Numbered from the stretch's first letter, positions 32,280-45,036 are shown. The stretch: 64,000 nucleotides of DNA from Lytechinus variegatus (GCF_018143015.1 NC_054742.1:57917195-57981194), one strand, 5' to 3'. The notes: generated by a model not told the origin, from the sequence alone. Numbers and translations are program-made.

Positions 32280-32945
32280 TTAGAATTGGAAGGGAGGGTG
32301 AACGAAAGAATAAAGGAGAGAAAGAAGAGATGAATCGAGAAGGAAAGAAAATGAAGGGACAAAAAATAACAGAAAGTTAGAATAAAAAAGGATGAAAGAA
32401 AGAATAAAAGAGTTTAAAAAGGTTTCCGTCATTCTTTGAAATGAATATAGAAAGAAAGAAAGGAAGGGAAAATGAGTAAATGTGTGAAAGACAAAATAAA
32501 GGATAGAATTAGAGGGAAAAAAAGTAAGAAAGAATGGAGAAACAAAATATGTTTCCTTCATTTTTTGAAAGAAAGAAAACAGGAAGGGAGGGAGGAAGGA
32601 AGGGAAAGAAAGAATGAATAAGGGAAAATAAAGAAAGGAAGAAAGAGAGGGAGGGAAGGAAGAATGAAGGAAGGAGAGAACGAAAAAAAAGAAAATAATG
32701 GAAGGAAAGAAAGAATGAAAAGAAATAGGAGAGGAAGAGAAAAGGAAGCCAAGGTAATTTTAAGGTTAGAAAGAATGAAGGAAATAAAAAAGGAAATTTG
32801 ATAAAGAAGGAAAGTAAGAGAAAGAAGTAAAGAAAGAAAAATGAACAGAAAGCGAGGAAAAAAGTTCAGGAAAGAAAGATAGATGGAATGAAAAAGGGCA
32901 AGCAGGAAGGATAGGGTAGAAAAGAAAGAAAAGGAAAAAAGCGAA
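32280..32945. repeat. Homopurine (GA-rich) tract
   Basis: About 660 bp of almost pure purine on the plus strand (GAAA, GGAA and AGAA words) with only scattered pyrimidines. Minus-strand frames across it encode only Ser/Phe/Leu runs and are by-products of composition. Such tracts can form triplex DNA. Confidence 0.9.
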
Positions 32946-33192
32946 AACTTCAAGCAAACAAATATCCAATCATCTAATAAAAATTATAAGGTTATTTGGT
33001 GTTTTTTTAATGTATTTCTAAACATTTCGAATAGTAAAATGTTTTAGAAATATATAAAAATTTAAAAGTGAAACATTGTCAAACTTAAAAATTAGATGAA
33101 ACATTACGGCATCGTACACACCAAGACTCCAAACGAAAGCTGAAACAATATATTTATTACTAAATAGGTTCATTATTGCGGATTGAAATAAT

Positions 33193-33590
33193 CGCTAGAG
33201 GGTATTTATTTGTCTCGCAATCTACTATGGTCAACAAGGAAATTCGTGATCACTCTCGCAAAAAGTGTTCACTGGCTTTCTAGGAAATTCGTGATCACTC
33301 TCGCAAAAAGTGTTCACTAGCTTACAAGTTCAGTGCCCACCTATTGTTCTCGCGTTTGTGCGTACGGTCTTGGAGGTTAGTATAAATACATTACGAAATC
33401 GGACAATCCGTGCCACTTGATATAGAGTTGCAGCGGCACTCGAAAGCTCATGAACTTGTAAGCTAGTGAACACTTTTTGCGAGAGTGATCACGAATTTCC
33501 TAGAAAGCCAGTGAACACTTTTTGCGAGAGTGATCACGAATTTCCTTGTTGACCATAGTAGATTGCGAGACAAATGAATACCCTCTAGCG
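33193..33590. mobile_element. 398-bp palindromic element with doubled arms
   Basis: Outer ends CGCTAGAGGGTATT in inverted orientation, with arms of about 140 bp. Each arm contains two direct copies of a segment (GTGATCACTCTCGCAAAAAG) that itself includes the palindrome TGATCA. The loop is about 115 bp. Possible AAT duplications flank it. Confidence 0.75.
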
Positions 33591-33604
33591 AATATATTTA
33601 TTGA

Positions 33605-33768
33605 TATATATGTTATCTGGTGGCCCCTTTTATAAGCCTTGCTTCTCCGGGGTCACTTTACCATCATTGTAATTTCCATTGAACGAAATTGTTGTTAATT
33701 TGTTTGTATTGTTTTTTTATTTGATGGTTAAACAATAAATTGAAAATTGAAATTGAATTGAAATCTAT
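33605..33768 (+). mobile_element. LINE-like 3' tail
   Basis: The stretch starts CTTTTATAAGCCTTGCTTCTC and ends in ATTGAAAATTGAAATTGAA repeats after an AATAAA-like word. Short A/T microsatellite tails of this kind mark the 3' ends of CR1-like LINEs. No coding sequence is attached. Confidence 0.45.
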
Positions 33769-34948
33769 GAAAAGTCAAAATTGTTCCTCCGATTACATCT
33801 CCAAATCATTAATTTGAGAATCCATGATATAATTATAGGAATTTCCCGCCGATTTGTGATTATTTTGGTAGAAAAACTGTTTATCATGTGAGATTATTTG
33901 CATCATTGAGAATTTGCTCCGATCCTTCATGCCTATATAGTAGCCTGCCACACAAAGGCATGAGGCCAGTTCATTTGCAATGTATTGGGTTAGCAAGAAA
34001 ATCACCGCAGAACTTGCAAAATATTAGTTATCGATTTAATTGGTGTCTCTGCTTTGTGATCTGTTGGTTATTCAATGAAAATTCGTCACTTTTAAATGTA
34101 TTAACTACATTTTGTTCAATGTTCTGAAATACGGGACAAATAGGCGTCCCGGAAAAGGTTTGTCGGGACGCCGGGACAAAGGAGCAAAATACGGGACAAT
34201 CCCGGGAAATACGGGACGTCTGGTCACCCTGCCCCTAACGCCTGGCTCGGCTATATATGCCTGGCTGTAGAGGCCAGGATCATGCCCATGGTGAATCTAG
34301 ACCTAAAAAAGGCTAAATCACCAATTTCATTTTTTGTTTTTCGCCAAAACCAAATCATGCCTGGTACATCATGGGCAAGTTTTATGTTTACCCCCATTTT
34401 TTATCAAATTTCCTAATTTTCATTAAATAAATAGGCCTAGGCCTAGTACTAGTAGTAGTAAAATTTTAAAAAATTAAGGGAACACATGAGTATTAGTTTA
34501 CTATTACAGACCCCCATTCACAGAGATGGCAAGTTCAAAGACCAGCTATGTGTGAGATTTTCTGTGAATCTGAGTGAGATCACAGACATTGTGTACAATG
34601 TATATGGGGATAGGCTGTGATAGTTGCGTGAGACAGAAATTTGAGGGGATGAACAAGAGTCCAAAATGCTTGAGTCTCACGCATAATGCGTGAGACTTGG
34701 TAGCTCTGCATTCACTCACGTGTTATATCATAGCTCATCAAAAATCATTAAAAATCAATCCCTCAATAGATTTTGCTTTATCACTGACAATAGACAGTCA
34801 CAATATGAGTACATTAAGACGTGATATGTAAATCAGGTACTTGCCCAGCTCAATCAAAAGTTAAATGGCCTGAAATAAGACTAACCATAATTTCGGCCAG
34901 TTCATTGCCACAAAAACCAGAACTGCATTGTGGGTAATAATTAAATCG

Positions 34949-35360
34949 TTTGTTATCTATACCTAGGTTAGGTACCACACGCGTGCAGAGCTGCAACTTA
35001 GTTTTTAAAAATACTTGCATTTGCTGATTATACCACGATTCGTAATATATTTGTTTCGGTTGATAAATATAAAGTAATTTATATGATATGTATTGATTAA
35101 AACAAATATTTTGCGATTCCTGATATCTATCGGCTGATGCAAGTATTTTTTTAATCCAAGTTGGCAGCTCTTAGATCTAAAAAAATACTTGAATCGGCCG
35201 ATAAATATCATGAATCGTAAAATACTTTTTTTGGTCAAAAAATATAACACATGCTAAATGATATTTTTTGACTGAAACAAATATTTTACGATTCGTAATT
35301 CGTTTTTAAATCATAGACTGCAGATCTACACGTGTGTGGTATCTTGGTATCGATAACAAA
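34949..35360. mobile_element. TIR element, TTTGTTATC ends
   Basis: The left end TTTGTTATCTATACC and the right end read in reverse, TTTGTTATCGATACC, are followed in both arms by GTACCACACGCGTG or ATACCACACACGTG. The interior is AT-rich with several internal repeats of AATACTTG and AAATATTTT. No coding capacity. Confidence 0.6.
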
Positions 35361-35927
35361 AGATTCTAAAATGGTGACGTAAACAGACTGGGTAAGCTAG
35401 TGCTCTTATGTTTCTTCAAATTTACTAGTACTATTTATTTATTAAATATAATGAAATTCATTAGTAACGGGGGGTTGATATGGTTTGGGCCCATTTACGT
35501 TAATTTGGGCTCCAACGTGTTGATTTAGCCTGACTTTGACCGTGGGAATCTCATCCCTATACAGAGATAAATTATGGGATCCACTACCAGGCGTCATTGG
35601 GGAGTAAGCCCACTAAGTAAATGTTTTTTACTCCCAGACGCCTCAAGGCTAAGCCTATGGCCTGTTAGACAGCTGGTAGCGGTCTATTTCGAGGAATGTA
35701 TTTAACATTTTATTCATTTTTATATATTCTCCTTGTACACAGACGGCTCGCTATCGTGCAGCCACCATTATTACTAACGTTAGGGGGTTAACAATGCAAA
35801 ATCCCACCAACGGGGCACATCGATTTTTGTCTTTATTTCATAATAAAAACATCATATAAAAAACTACCAAAATAAAGATTATTATTCCGTTTTGGCCTGA
35901 AATGCATCAAAACGGGGCATCGCTTTG

Positions 35928-36994
35928 GTCAGTCTCTTATGCGTCTATGGGAAGAGTGTCAAGACATCAATGATGAAGAATTATATGTCAGGATTTTAAA
36001 ATTCATCATCATTGCGTCCTCAAGACTAGCGTTAGCTGTCGCGCAACTTCACTTCCTGTTTTATCCAAACTTAATACATAAACATATGGCCATTGAGTCC
36101 CCTGTACAGATCGAGCTAGAATTTCGGTCTCTTTATTGTCGCGCCCACCAGAGGTGAAGGCGAGACTTAGGGATCCAAATGTCGTCCGTCCGTCGTCCGT
36201 CCGTCACAAATTTAATGATACATAACTCCATAACCGTAAGTCACTTTTCAACCAAACTTGGATGGTAGATGGACTTGGGGGACCGGCATCTTATGCTGCA
36301 GCCTTAGGTCACATAAGGTCAAAGGTCATTTTCAGGTCAACGTTAAAGTTTACATGCAAGACTCTCTTATGACACATAACTCCACAACTGTAAGTCGCTT
36401 TTCAACTAAACTTGGGTGGTACGGTAGATGGACTTGGGCGACCTGCATGTTATGCTGCAGTCGGAGATCACATGGTAAGGTCAAAGGTCATTTTCAGGTC
36501 AATGTTAAAGTTTACATGCAAGACTCTCTTATGAAACCTAACTCAGCAACCATAAGTCACTTTTCAACAAAACTTGGATGGTAGATGTACTTAGGCGACC
36601 TGCATGTTTTGCTGCAGTGGAAGGTCACATGGTAAGGTCAAAGGTAATTTTCAGGTCAACATTAAAATATATGTGCAAGGCTCTAAATGGCGATTCTGTT
36701 GCGTGCTCTTGCAAATCACGATATTTCTGGTTATTTTCATAAGTGGGCGAGACACAAAATCGCTTTTGCCTTGTTTGTTGAATGAAGCCAATGTGAGTTC
36801 AGCGGAACAACCAACATAACACAGACCAAAGCTTTTGGTCTAGGTTAATCCAGGGAGCTCCAGCCCGCAATTTAGTCCTTAGGACTCCATGATGATATGT
36901 TTAAAAATATTTTGACATATATTTTTATATATATTTTTTTAATTATATCATCATGGAGTCTTGACACTCCTCCCATAGACGCATAGAGACTGAC
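35928..36994. mobile_element. 1.07-kb TIR element carrying tandem repeats
   Basis: Inverted ends GTCAGTCTCT(T)ATGCGTCTATGGGA, and the homology continues through GAGTGTCAAGAC. The centre holds a GTCGTCCGTC microsatellite (36181-36205) and three 155-162-bp direct repeats (36220-36685). No transposase. Confidence 0.75.
36220..36685. repeat. Three direct repeats of about 155 bp
   Basis: The units begin at about 36220, 36374 and 36536 and share CATAACTCC, AAGTCACTTTTCAAC, GGTCAAAGGTCATTTTCAGG and TTTACATGCAAGACTCTC. Plus-strand frames across them simply repeat the DNA and are not real proteins. Confidence 0.85.
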
Positions 36995-39490
36995 AAAAAC
37001 AAAGATGGAATTCCCCACTCATTCAATGAACAAGGTTATGATATAACCTTGTTCTCAGTTACATGTCCATGTGTGGCAGAATAAGGGTGGCAATGTTTGC
37101 CTTATTTTCTCTTTTTCTATGGACAAATGCTTGTTTTTCTTACACTGTCAGTTTCCATTACAGCTATTCATCATATAACTTGGCTCTTATGTAAATTTAA
37201 TTCTTTAGATTATTTTTCCTAATTAAAAATAAAAATTTAAAAATGAAAATTTTCTTACCATATTACTTTCCACCATTAGAGGGTGTACACAAAAATATGC
37301 CCAAAATTCAAGTTTTGAGCGCTCCGGTGAATACAAAAATTATTCCCAAGTTACTAGTGAAAAATAAATTGCAACTGTATGAAAATTAGTAATTTTGGTC
37401 ACAAAACTAATATTTCAATGATTTTTTTTAAGTGTGTGCTATGTACAGCATTGGCATACCATAGTCCTACCTGTAGATTCCCCACAGACAGGATGGTTGC
37501 AGTGAGCCAGTGGATTTCCCTAGGAAATCTATCTTTTGAGATAGAAGTCACGTAAATGGTGGTGATTTTATTTATTTTTATACCTTCCTACACCTAATGC
37601 TTATGAAGGCTTTAAAAATTGGTTAATAAAAATGTTAAAAATTGAAGGTATCTTACCAGACCAATCTCGTGTAGATCCCTCAATCTGTTTGTCAACAAAG
37701 CAAATACAATAGGTCTGACCCTTGAACCACTTTGTTATGACATAGCTACGATTAGCGATGTTATATATTGCCGTTATGAAGAACAATTTATAGATAAAAA
37801 TCATTATATAACAAATACTAAAATTTAATAGGTGATTATGAATAAATTGTAATAATTATCAAAAATCTTGATAATCTCACATCAACAAAATTTGTGCAAA
37901 ATAAGTAGAATTAATGACAAATTTGTCACCTTTAGCACCATTTTTCAATCACACAAGAAATCCTGAATCCTCTTCTTTTGTTTATGTTATCCAGGATCAT
38001 TGTACATTACCAGTCACAGTCCATAACGTTTTGGAGAGACAGATACCATTGTCTTCAGCAGCTTTAAAACATGACTAGGTAAGTGTTACAATACTGCAAC
38101 AAATAACAATAGAATAATTTGAAATTTAATTTCCCTTTTTTTATTACAGGAAAAATTAACCATATACAAACAAATCATAAATGATAATGGTCTTACGTCT
38201 CTTGAAATCAGTTCTGGCAATTATTCCAAATTGTAGTATCAAGATAAAAGTCCAAGTTGGCTTGAATTCCTTAAGTAAAAGTTTGCAATGATGGCGATGA
38301 TGAAACCGATGTTGAAGCACGATGAATAACGAGTCACTGTAATGAGTTGAAATGTCTGTGAAGACGATGTTGATGATGATTAACAGTCAATTTCAGCAAT
38401 CCATGGGTTGAAAAGCGTTCATTAAAACAGGTTGATGATCTCAATGAGAACTGAGAACTCCTCTCTCAAAATAACTGTAAACAGTTCATTGATGGTGTGT
38501 AAATAATTCCACAGAAGATAAATATTCCAGGTGGAAATAAAGTCTGCTCTGACATAAAGTCTGGCGTGAAACTCCTAGCTCTGATCTGATCTGATCTGAT
38601 GAAGTGATCTGATGATATAATCTCCTTGAAGAAACTGCCAGCTTAAATATACATTTCAACTATTCTAGAACCTTCTAGTATTCACTATTCTAGAGGCTTC
38701 TAGTATTGTCTGCAGAAAGAACATTCTGCCCATTTCTAGAGCAGTCTACATTTAAAACACTTTTGAATGACCTCATTGAAATCAACAATATCAACAAAAT
38801 AGCTAAGCCTATTGTTCATTACCACTACCAATACAAGTCTATTGTAAAGCAATCTCTATTCAGAAATAACAATAATCCTTGGCCTTTAAATAGACAGACA
38901 TTATTGATCATTCTTTGCTACATGTATAAATATCCTTAAAGAGGAAATGACTAAATAAATGAATGTAATTGCTCTTACAATTCTTTTTATATGTAACAGT
39001 AAGTATGTGTGATATCATTTCATTTTTTAGTAATATGATGTGACGACAAAAGAAATAAGCCCAAAAAGGTGAAATTTAGCTTATGTTACATAAAGTGAAA
39101 GTGAGTCAATAAAAAAGCAAATTGAAGATAAGTCCTACACCATTGCCAATACATAAGAGTTCACCTGATTGTGAGATTAAGATATTTTCCCTCTGGTATT
39201 CTGAGATCAATATAAATGATGACAAATTTTATTCTTCTAAATATTATTTTGCAAATTTTCATCATTTCTCGATATCATATTACCAAAGTGATCTCCCTTT
39301 AGTGCTGCATGTTGTTGCAATGGGGTATTGGTAATTCATAGTGTCCATACCATATTCCTGTCAACTTGCCTGACCAAGGGAATCTTAGCGAAGTTTTTCA
39401 TGGATGAAATTCAGCATTTGTATGATTTTATCTTTCTCCAATGCAATCCAATTGTTAACTTGTCTATCATACATACATATGATAATATAG
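36995..39490. other. Non-coding stretch, no gene seen
   Basis: AT-rich sequence without a supportable exon. A CTGAT microsatellite lies at about 38580-38620. Confidence 0.55.
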
Positions 39491-39494
39491 TTAA

Positions 39495-40092
39495 AGGTCA
39501 AGTCCACCTCAGAAAAATGTTGATTTGAATCAATAGAGAAAAATCAGACAAGCACAATGCTGAAGATTTCATCAAAATCGGATGTAAAATAAGAAAGTTA
39601 TGACATTTCAAAGTTTCGCTTATTTAAAAAAAAATAGTTATATGAACCAGCCAGTTACATCCAAATGAGAGAGTCGATGATGTCACTCACTATTTCTTTT
39701 TTTTTATTGTTTGAATTATACAATTTTTCAATTTTTACGACTTTTGATGATTAGGACCTCCTTGCCTGAAGCACAAAATGTTAAAATAATGGAATTCCAT
39801 TTGTTCAGGGAGGAATAAAACTTCATTTCACATGACAATGACAAGAAAATCAAAATATTTCATATTTCAAACAATAAAAAACAAAAGAAATAGTGAGTGA
39901 GTGACATCATCGACTCTCTCATTTGAATGTAACTGGCTCGTTCATATAACTATTTTGTTGAAAATAAGCGAAACTTTGAAATGTCATAACTTTCTTATTT
40001 TACATCCGATTTTGATGAAATTTTCAGTGTTGTGCTTGTTGAATTTTTCTCTTTTTATTCAAATCAAGTTTTTGTTGGGGTGGACTTGTCCT
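39495..40092. mobile_element. TTAA-flanked fold-back, AGGTCAAGTCCACC family, copy 1
   Basis: 598 bp. Termini AGGTCAAGTCCACC and, read in reverse, AGGACAAGTCCACC. TTAA on both sides (39491-39494 and 40093-40096). The inverted arms run for over 200 bp and include ATGATGTCACTCAC. The partner copy is at 62349-62923. Confidence 0.88.
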
Positions 40093-40520
40093 TTAACGGT
40101 GATAATATTCTTGTTACTATCTGTCAGGAATTGGTGGTACATGTTGCAGAGAATGACCACAGGATCTTTGTAACGAAGGTGAACCCTGGCAGGTAACAGT
40201 GAGAATGACTTCAGGGTCTTTTTGAAGAGAGTGATCACTGGCAGTTATCAGCGAGCTTGTTGCCTAGAATGAGCACGGGATCTTTGTAAAGAGGGTGATG
40301 CCAGGCGGGCAACTTCAGAGAGAGGTAAGTCATAAATTCCAGGAACTCCTTTTTTAATCACATCAAATCATTTGAAGCCCTTTTCATTCCCCTTTTATTT
40401 TACTCACATTGGCAACATCCCTATTTTCATTGTTCTTTTTTAATAATGGGTACATATAGAGAAGGGATTGATAGAGAATATCTTTACAGGTTTGAAATTT
40501 TAGAAGAAAAGAGTGATTTC

Positions 40521-40939
40521 AGACCTGCCAACTAGTACATTTTAGGTGTATTTAGTATGTTTTGCAACTAAAATATGGCAGTATGTTTTTTCTTTAAAAA
40601 GTACAATTTTTTTTTACAAAATCGTAATTTATTGAGAAAAATCATCTCTATATGTCTCTATTTCATAAAACGTACACAAATATAGCTATTGGATCAATGT
40701 AATTTCAGGTAACTTGCTTTTTTTTCAATCATTTTGTTAAAACCAGGGTGAGGTATACACATGTTTCAATGTTTTTTTTTTCATCTGCATGAGCAGTGCG
40801 CATTTTAGATTGCATGCAGCTTGAGCGCCACGATGAGCGAGTGGGTCAAGCATTTTGTTATAGAATACACTTTTGGGGGGAAAATACATTTTTTTTTATC
40901 ACAGAATACAGTTTTTCATTCCAAGAGGTTGGCAGGTCT
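40521..40939. mobile_element. TIR element with 8-bp flank repeat
   Basis: Ends AGACCTGCCAAC in inverted orientation, flanked by GTGATTTC and GTGATTTG (7 of 8 match). About 419 bp and hAT-like by duplication length. No coding capacity. Confidence 0.65.
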
Positions 40940-41465
40940 GTGATTTGAGGTTCCATCGCATTGCCAATCTAGGGATCATAGTTATTACATGTATAATCAT
41001 TTTTTTTGGGGGGGACAATAATATAAGACACTAATAATACATACATGAACATGTATTGGTTTGTGCAGATTTTTTTCTTGGCAAAAAAAAGCTGCTGAAA
41101 ACTGCTTATCTAAAAAAAACCCAGAGCCAATGGAGTAAATTAGAGAGTCAAAAGGGGCCTAAGCTTTCGATCCTAGCAGAATCTTCTTCGGAGGCAAAAT
41201 GACAAACATATAAAGTGATTTTTTTTTCTTGTCGGATATCATTTTTAGTGTTCTGACGTTGGAAAAAAAACAAATATAATCACTTGTAAGAACCCACCAC
41301 TCCAATAAAAATTATAATCTCCTATATATTTGTTGGCCTTACCATGCGCAGTCAGTTGATAATTAATATGGAAATCAGATCAAGTAAATTTGATGTGAAT
41401 ATCATAACATTTTTCAGGTTGATTATTTATTTCAAATGTAATTGAAGGAATTCTTATGGTAATGT

Positions 41466-41960
41466 TTTTTTTTTTTTTTATTTAACACTTGTGGGATGGA
41501 ACACCCTATCAGCACATGCTGTTTTTCGTAGGGGTCCATACACACAACAATAAAAATGTACAATAAACAATCAAACATGATAATTACAAAAACACAAAAT
41601 CATATGACATAAATCATAAGAACATACATTAAAAGGCGAAAAAAAAAAATACAATATGATAATAAAAGCAAAATATATATAAAAACAATAGGGGACTAAA
41701 AGTAAGGAATAAATGTAAAACAATAGAGAAATAACTTAAAGATAAACTAAACTCAAGCAGGGGCTAAGGGATTGAAATGAGGGGGGGGGGGGGATGATGC
41801 AGGAGCTTTTAACATCAATAATCAGGATGAGGGGGGATGAGCATGTTTTTAAGATGTGTTTTAAAGGAATGTATAGTGATACAAGGAGGGATTTTCTTTT
41901 CAATAGAGTTCCATATTTTGGCACCTCGGTAGACGAAGCATCTTTTACCATAATTCGTCT
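41466..41960 (-). mobile_element. LINE 3' end, 5'-truncated
   Basis: Read on the minus strand, a C-terminal LINE ORF2 piece ends with a stop: NYGKRCFVYRGAKIWNSI, then HSFKTHLKNMLI (about 41826-41955). A 3' UTR of about 350 bp and a poly-A run (plus-strand T at 41466-41481) follow. The RGxKxWNS...FKxxLK pattern is the usual tail of Jockey/CR1-like reverse transcriptases. A G/C homopolymer lies just after the stop. Confidence 0.75.
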
Positions 41961-42798
41961 TTGGATGTGCAGTTACCACATATTTTCAGATTTCAGAGGG
42001 TTTCAGTTTTTAGTTTTGTTGATGTGGACCTATCCACATATACACCTGTATACAGTATCACACCCTGGATTGGCTTTAAAAAACAAACTTTAAATGCTCA
42101 TATTTTGTTAATCTTATAACTGCAATGAAGGCAGAGGTACATGTAAACAATCTGTCTTTATATGTATTTTCTTAACAGGGCATCTCCATGATGAAGAGGA
42201 TTGGAGTGTCAAGGACAGCTGAGTCATTACGATTTCTATTGTTGACCGCTGACCGGCAGTGATTAGCGGAGACCAGTGGACCAGTGAAATAAAGAAAATA
42301 TGCATAAGAAATTCAGTGTCACCAAAGATTGCCAAGACTATCCACTTTGAGTCCTCTTGTTTATAATCTCTTTCTAAAATTTTCACATGGTGCTACATTA
42401 CATGTAGTTTTAAAACCTTTATTCAACCAAGTTGAACCATGGAAATAAAGTAGCCTACTCGGCAGGATTTCTTGATTTTGTTGCTTGGCTTTTGCCAGCC
42501 TGTAACGTTTTAATCTTGTAGCGAGGACACTTCCATTATGTTCTTTCTGTTGGTAACATTTAGATACTCTGCTGTATTTCCGCAGCTGAATACCAGTAAC
42601 TATAAGTTGCAAACAGACAAAACAAATGGGTATGCCCATGCAAACAGAATTATTATGTTATAGGCTGATAAATTCAAGCAAGGAAATTGAGAAATCCTGC
42701 TTGGTGATCTTGCTTTGATTGTAATATCATGTGGAACTTTGGATATCGGATGGAAATTAAGGTCCTTGGCTGTGACTTTCAAATGTATAGTTTATTTC

Positions 42799-42894
42799 AT
42801 GCGGTCCACCGGTCTCAAAAAAACTCTATCGCACGAGCAACCAATCCCAACGGATGGGCCCTTCTTTGCGACTCAGCCCAAGTTTCAATGGAAG
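42799..42894 (+). CDS. Possible short coding exon
   Basis: Thirty-two codons from an ATG to a GT donor (GGAAG|GTTAGT). The peptide starts MRSTGLKKTLSHEQPIPTDG and has protein-like composition. It is not homologous to anything I recognise. No partner exon could be identified, so this may be chance. Confidence 0.22.
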
Positions 42895-43603
42895 GTTAGT
42901 TTCATGTTTTTTTTGTTGTTGCTTGATTGAACTTAATCATGTTTTGACTAGGCCCGTTTTGAAAGTCCATTTTTGATGCACGTGTACATGGCGTGTTTTT
43001 CGGTCGTGTACACGTTGTAAACACTGTTAGAGCGAGTTATGTTTTCAGTGTCGACACGGACCCGCATCAACATGTCAATGTAACATAAATAGGGGTCTAT
43101 ACAGCCTAAGTCACGGTCGTAAAGCTTACCTGAGAAGTTAGAAGTATCAATCCACAAAAATTGGTGCAATTAAAAAGTTTACTCAGCTTAGCAGCGCATT
43201 GAATTAATAAAGAAGCAAAAGAAAATCAGTGCAGGGCCCTAGCTAGCGCTGATGTTCGTTGGATGCGCATTTTGTATACCGGTACTGTACCGTACATGCA
43301 TGCACAGATCGCTGCAGAATTAAGTGTAACTGAAGTTATCAATTGATTTTCATTATTTTATTACCAATTTGAGGAGCGTTTGTCCTTAGGCACATGTGTA
43401 CCAACGTATAACACGTAAGTTGTAGCAATGATCGCTGTCGCAATTGGTGATTCTCAAATTGGCTCTGAGTGTGATTGAGCTGCACTTTGAACTTTCGAGA
43501 CTGGAGCAGACCCATTTTGTGGTACAAAAACTCGAGTCTCCAGAATGAATGTGGATTAAATCGGTGATTTTGGAAGAAAACTCACTCTAGGTTAATTGAA
43601 ATA

Positions 43604-44429
43604 CAGTGCGTCCCAGAATAAACGAAACCGAGATTTAACAATCATTTATCATAACTTAATCATAAATAGAATAGACAAATGACCTACCAATTTAAAGCTT
43701 AGAATCTCCTCTTTCATCTGATATTACTTAGGTTACTTCTTATTCACGCATGAGTGAGCAAAAACAATTTGAAGAAAGGATACCAAAAACTCATTTGGCG
43801 GGGGGTATCTGGGTTTCAAAAAGAAAACCACATTTCTGAAAAGTTCAATATCTGCTCTTTAATTTGGTACCTCAATTACAGAAAATGGTCAAGAAATAAA
43901 AAAGTTCTGGTCATTTGAAATAAGGCTTGTACATGTATATCCATAATTTCATGAGATAAACGTGTTTTCACCGGTTTCCCACAGAAGCTTTCGCATGGTG
44001 AACAAAAGATTTAATGCATGGCTGATCGTCAACAAAACAGAGTGTCGAGTGAGTTTGAAAGCCAGCCTGGAGAACCTCTTCATTTCATGAAATTATTGAA
44101 ATTCAAGCCTTATTTCAAATGACCAGAACTTTGTTATTTCTTGACCATTTTCTGTAATTTAGGTATCAAATTAAAGAAGAGATATTGAACTTTTCAAAAA
44201 TGTGGTTTTCCTTTTGAAACCCAGATACCCCCCGCCAAATGAGTTTTTGATATCCTTTCTTTAAATTGTATTTGCTCACTCATGCATGAATGAAAAATAA
44301 TCTAAGTAATATCACATGAAAGAGGAGATTCTAAGCTTTAAATTGGTAGGTCATTTGTCTATTTTATTTATGATTAAGTAATGATAAATGATCGCTAAAT
44401 CTCGGTTTCGTTTTTTCTGGGACGCACTG
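43604..44429. mobile_element. TA-flanked fold-back element, 826 bp
   Basis: Termini CAGTGCGTCCCAGAA in inverted orientation with TA on each side (43602-43603 and 44430-44431), as for Tc1/mariner-type insertions. The arms are about 330 bp and well matched (for example CCCCGCCAAATGAGTTTTTG), leaving a loop of about 150 bp. No open frame. Confidence 0.88.
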
Positions 44430-44789
44430 TATATCGACATATTAGTGATTAAAACATGTGCAGTGTCTGAGAACTAAGATTTAATGTGAGGCTGTGAGCT
44501 TGTTCACTGACTTTACAGTCCCATGCAAGCTTTATGCAGATACTACCGTGTTCACGGTGATGGAATTTAGTACATGTGCACTGTCTTGACAGTGCGTGTA
44601 CACGTGTACCTGAAACGGGCCTTAAGTCAAGTTATCAATTCTTTGGTATATGCAACGTAGGAGGGTCTATAGGAGGGATGAAGCTATGCCTATCTAGATA
44701 GCTGGCGCTCGCTAAATTAACGAGATTGCGCACAGCTTCGATGCTCTAGTTACCTTGAAATCTGCTTGCATTTGAAAATTCAATTGCAG

Positions 44790-44950
44790 TTTTTAAAATG
44801 GTGTTTGGGCGGGAGAAAGATCATTTTAAAGGGAAGAAGATACGTCTTAAGCGGGAGAAACAGAGCCTGGGCGGGAGATATTAAATCTCAAGCGGGAGAT
44901 TTAGGGAAAATGGGCTTTCGGCCGGAGATCTCCTGCCAAAAGCGGGAAAT
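44790..44950. repeat. Short GCGGGAGA-rich repeat
   Basis: Six or seven copies of GCGGGAGA or close variants at 20-30-bp intervals, immediately upstream of the duplicated exon-like segments. Confidence 0.5.
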
Positions 44951-45036
44951 ATATATGGTGGAATATATCACTAGTGTATTACAATTGTATTTCATTTTTA
45001 ATAGTATATTGATTTTTTGTGTTATTTTTACTGTAG

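Larger units (their letters stand above)
32203..34231. mobile_element. hAT-like non-autonomous element, 2.0 kb
   Basis: The right end read in reverse starts CAGGGTGACCAGACGTCCCG, and the left end starts CAGGTTGACCAGATTTCACC. A perfect 8-bp duplication CCCCTAAC flanks it (32195-32202 and 34232-34239). Copies of ATACGGGACA occur near both termini. An 8-bp duplication and CAGG ends fit hAT. The interior holds no transposase. It holds a homopurine tract, a palindromic element and a LINE-like 3' tail. Confidence 0.85.

Noticed and set aside
32280-32969. Minus-strand frames rich in Ser, Phe and Leu that look like membrane proteins
   Set aside because: They lie entirely in the homopurine tract, so the composition follows from base bias.
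36258-36819. Plus-strand frames with repeated MLCCS...HGKVKGHFQVNVK segments
   Set aside because: The peptide repeats mirror the 155-bp DNA repeats inside a TIR element. No sign of selection on a frame.
41100-41170. Minus-strand GAAGAAGATTCTGCTAGGAT, similar to tails of some Penelope-like elements
   Set aside because: A single short match without an attached coding region or inverted ends.
42361-42639. Minus-strand 92-residue frame with basic composition
   Set aside because: No recognisable motif and no convincing splice sites. Indistinguishable from chance.
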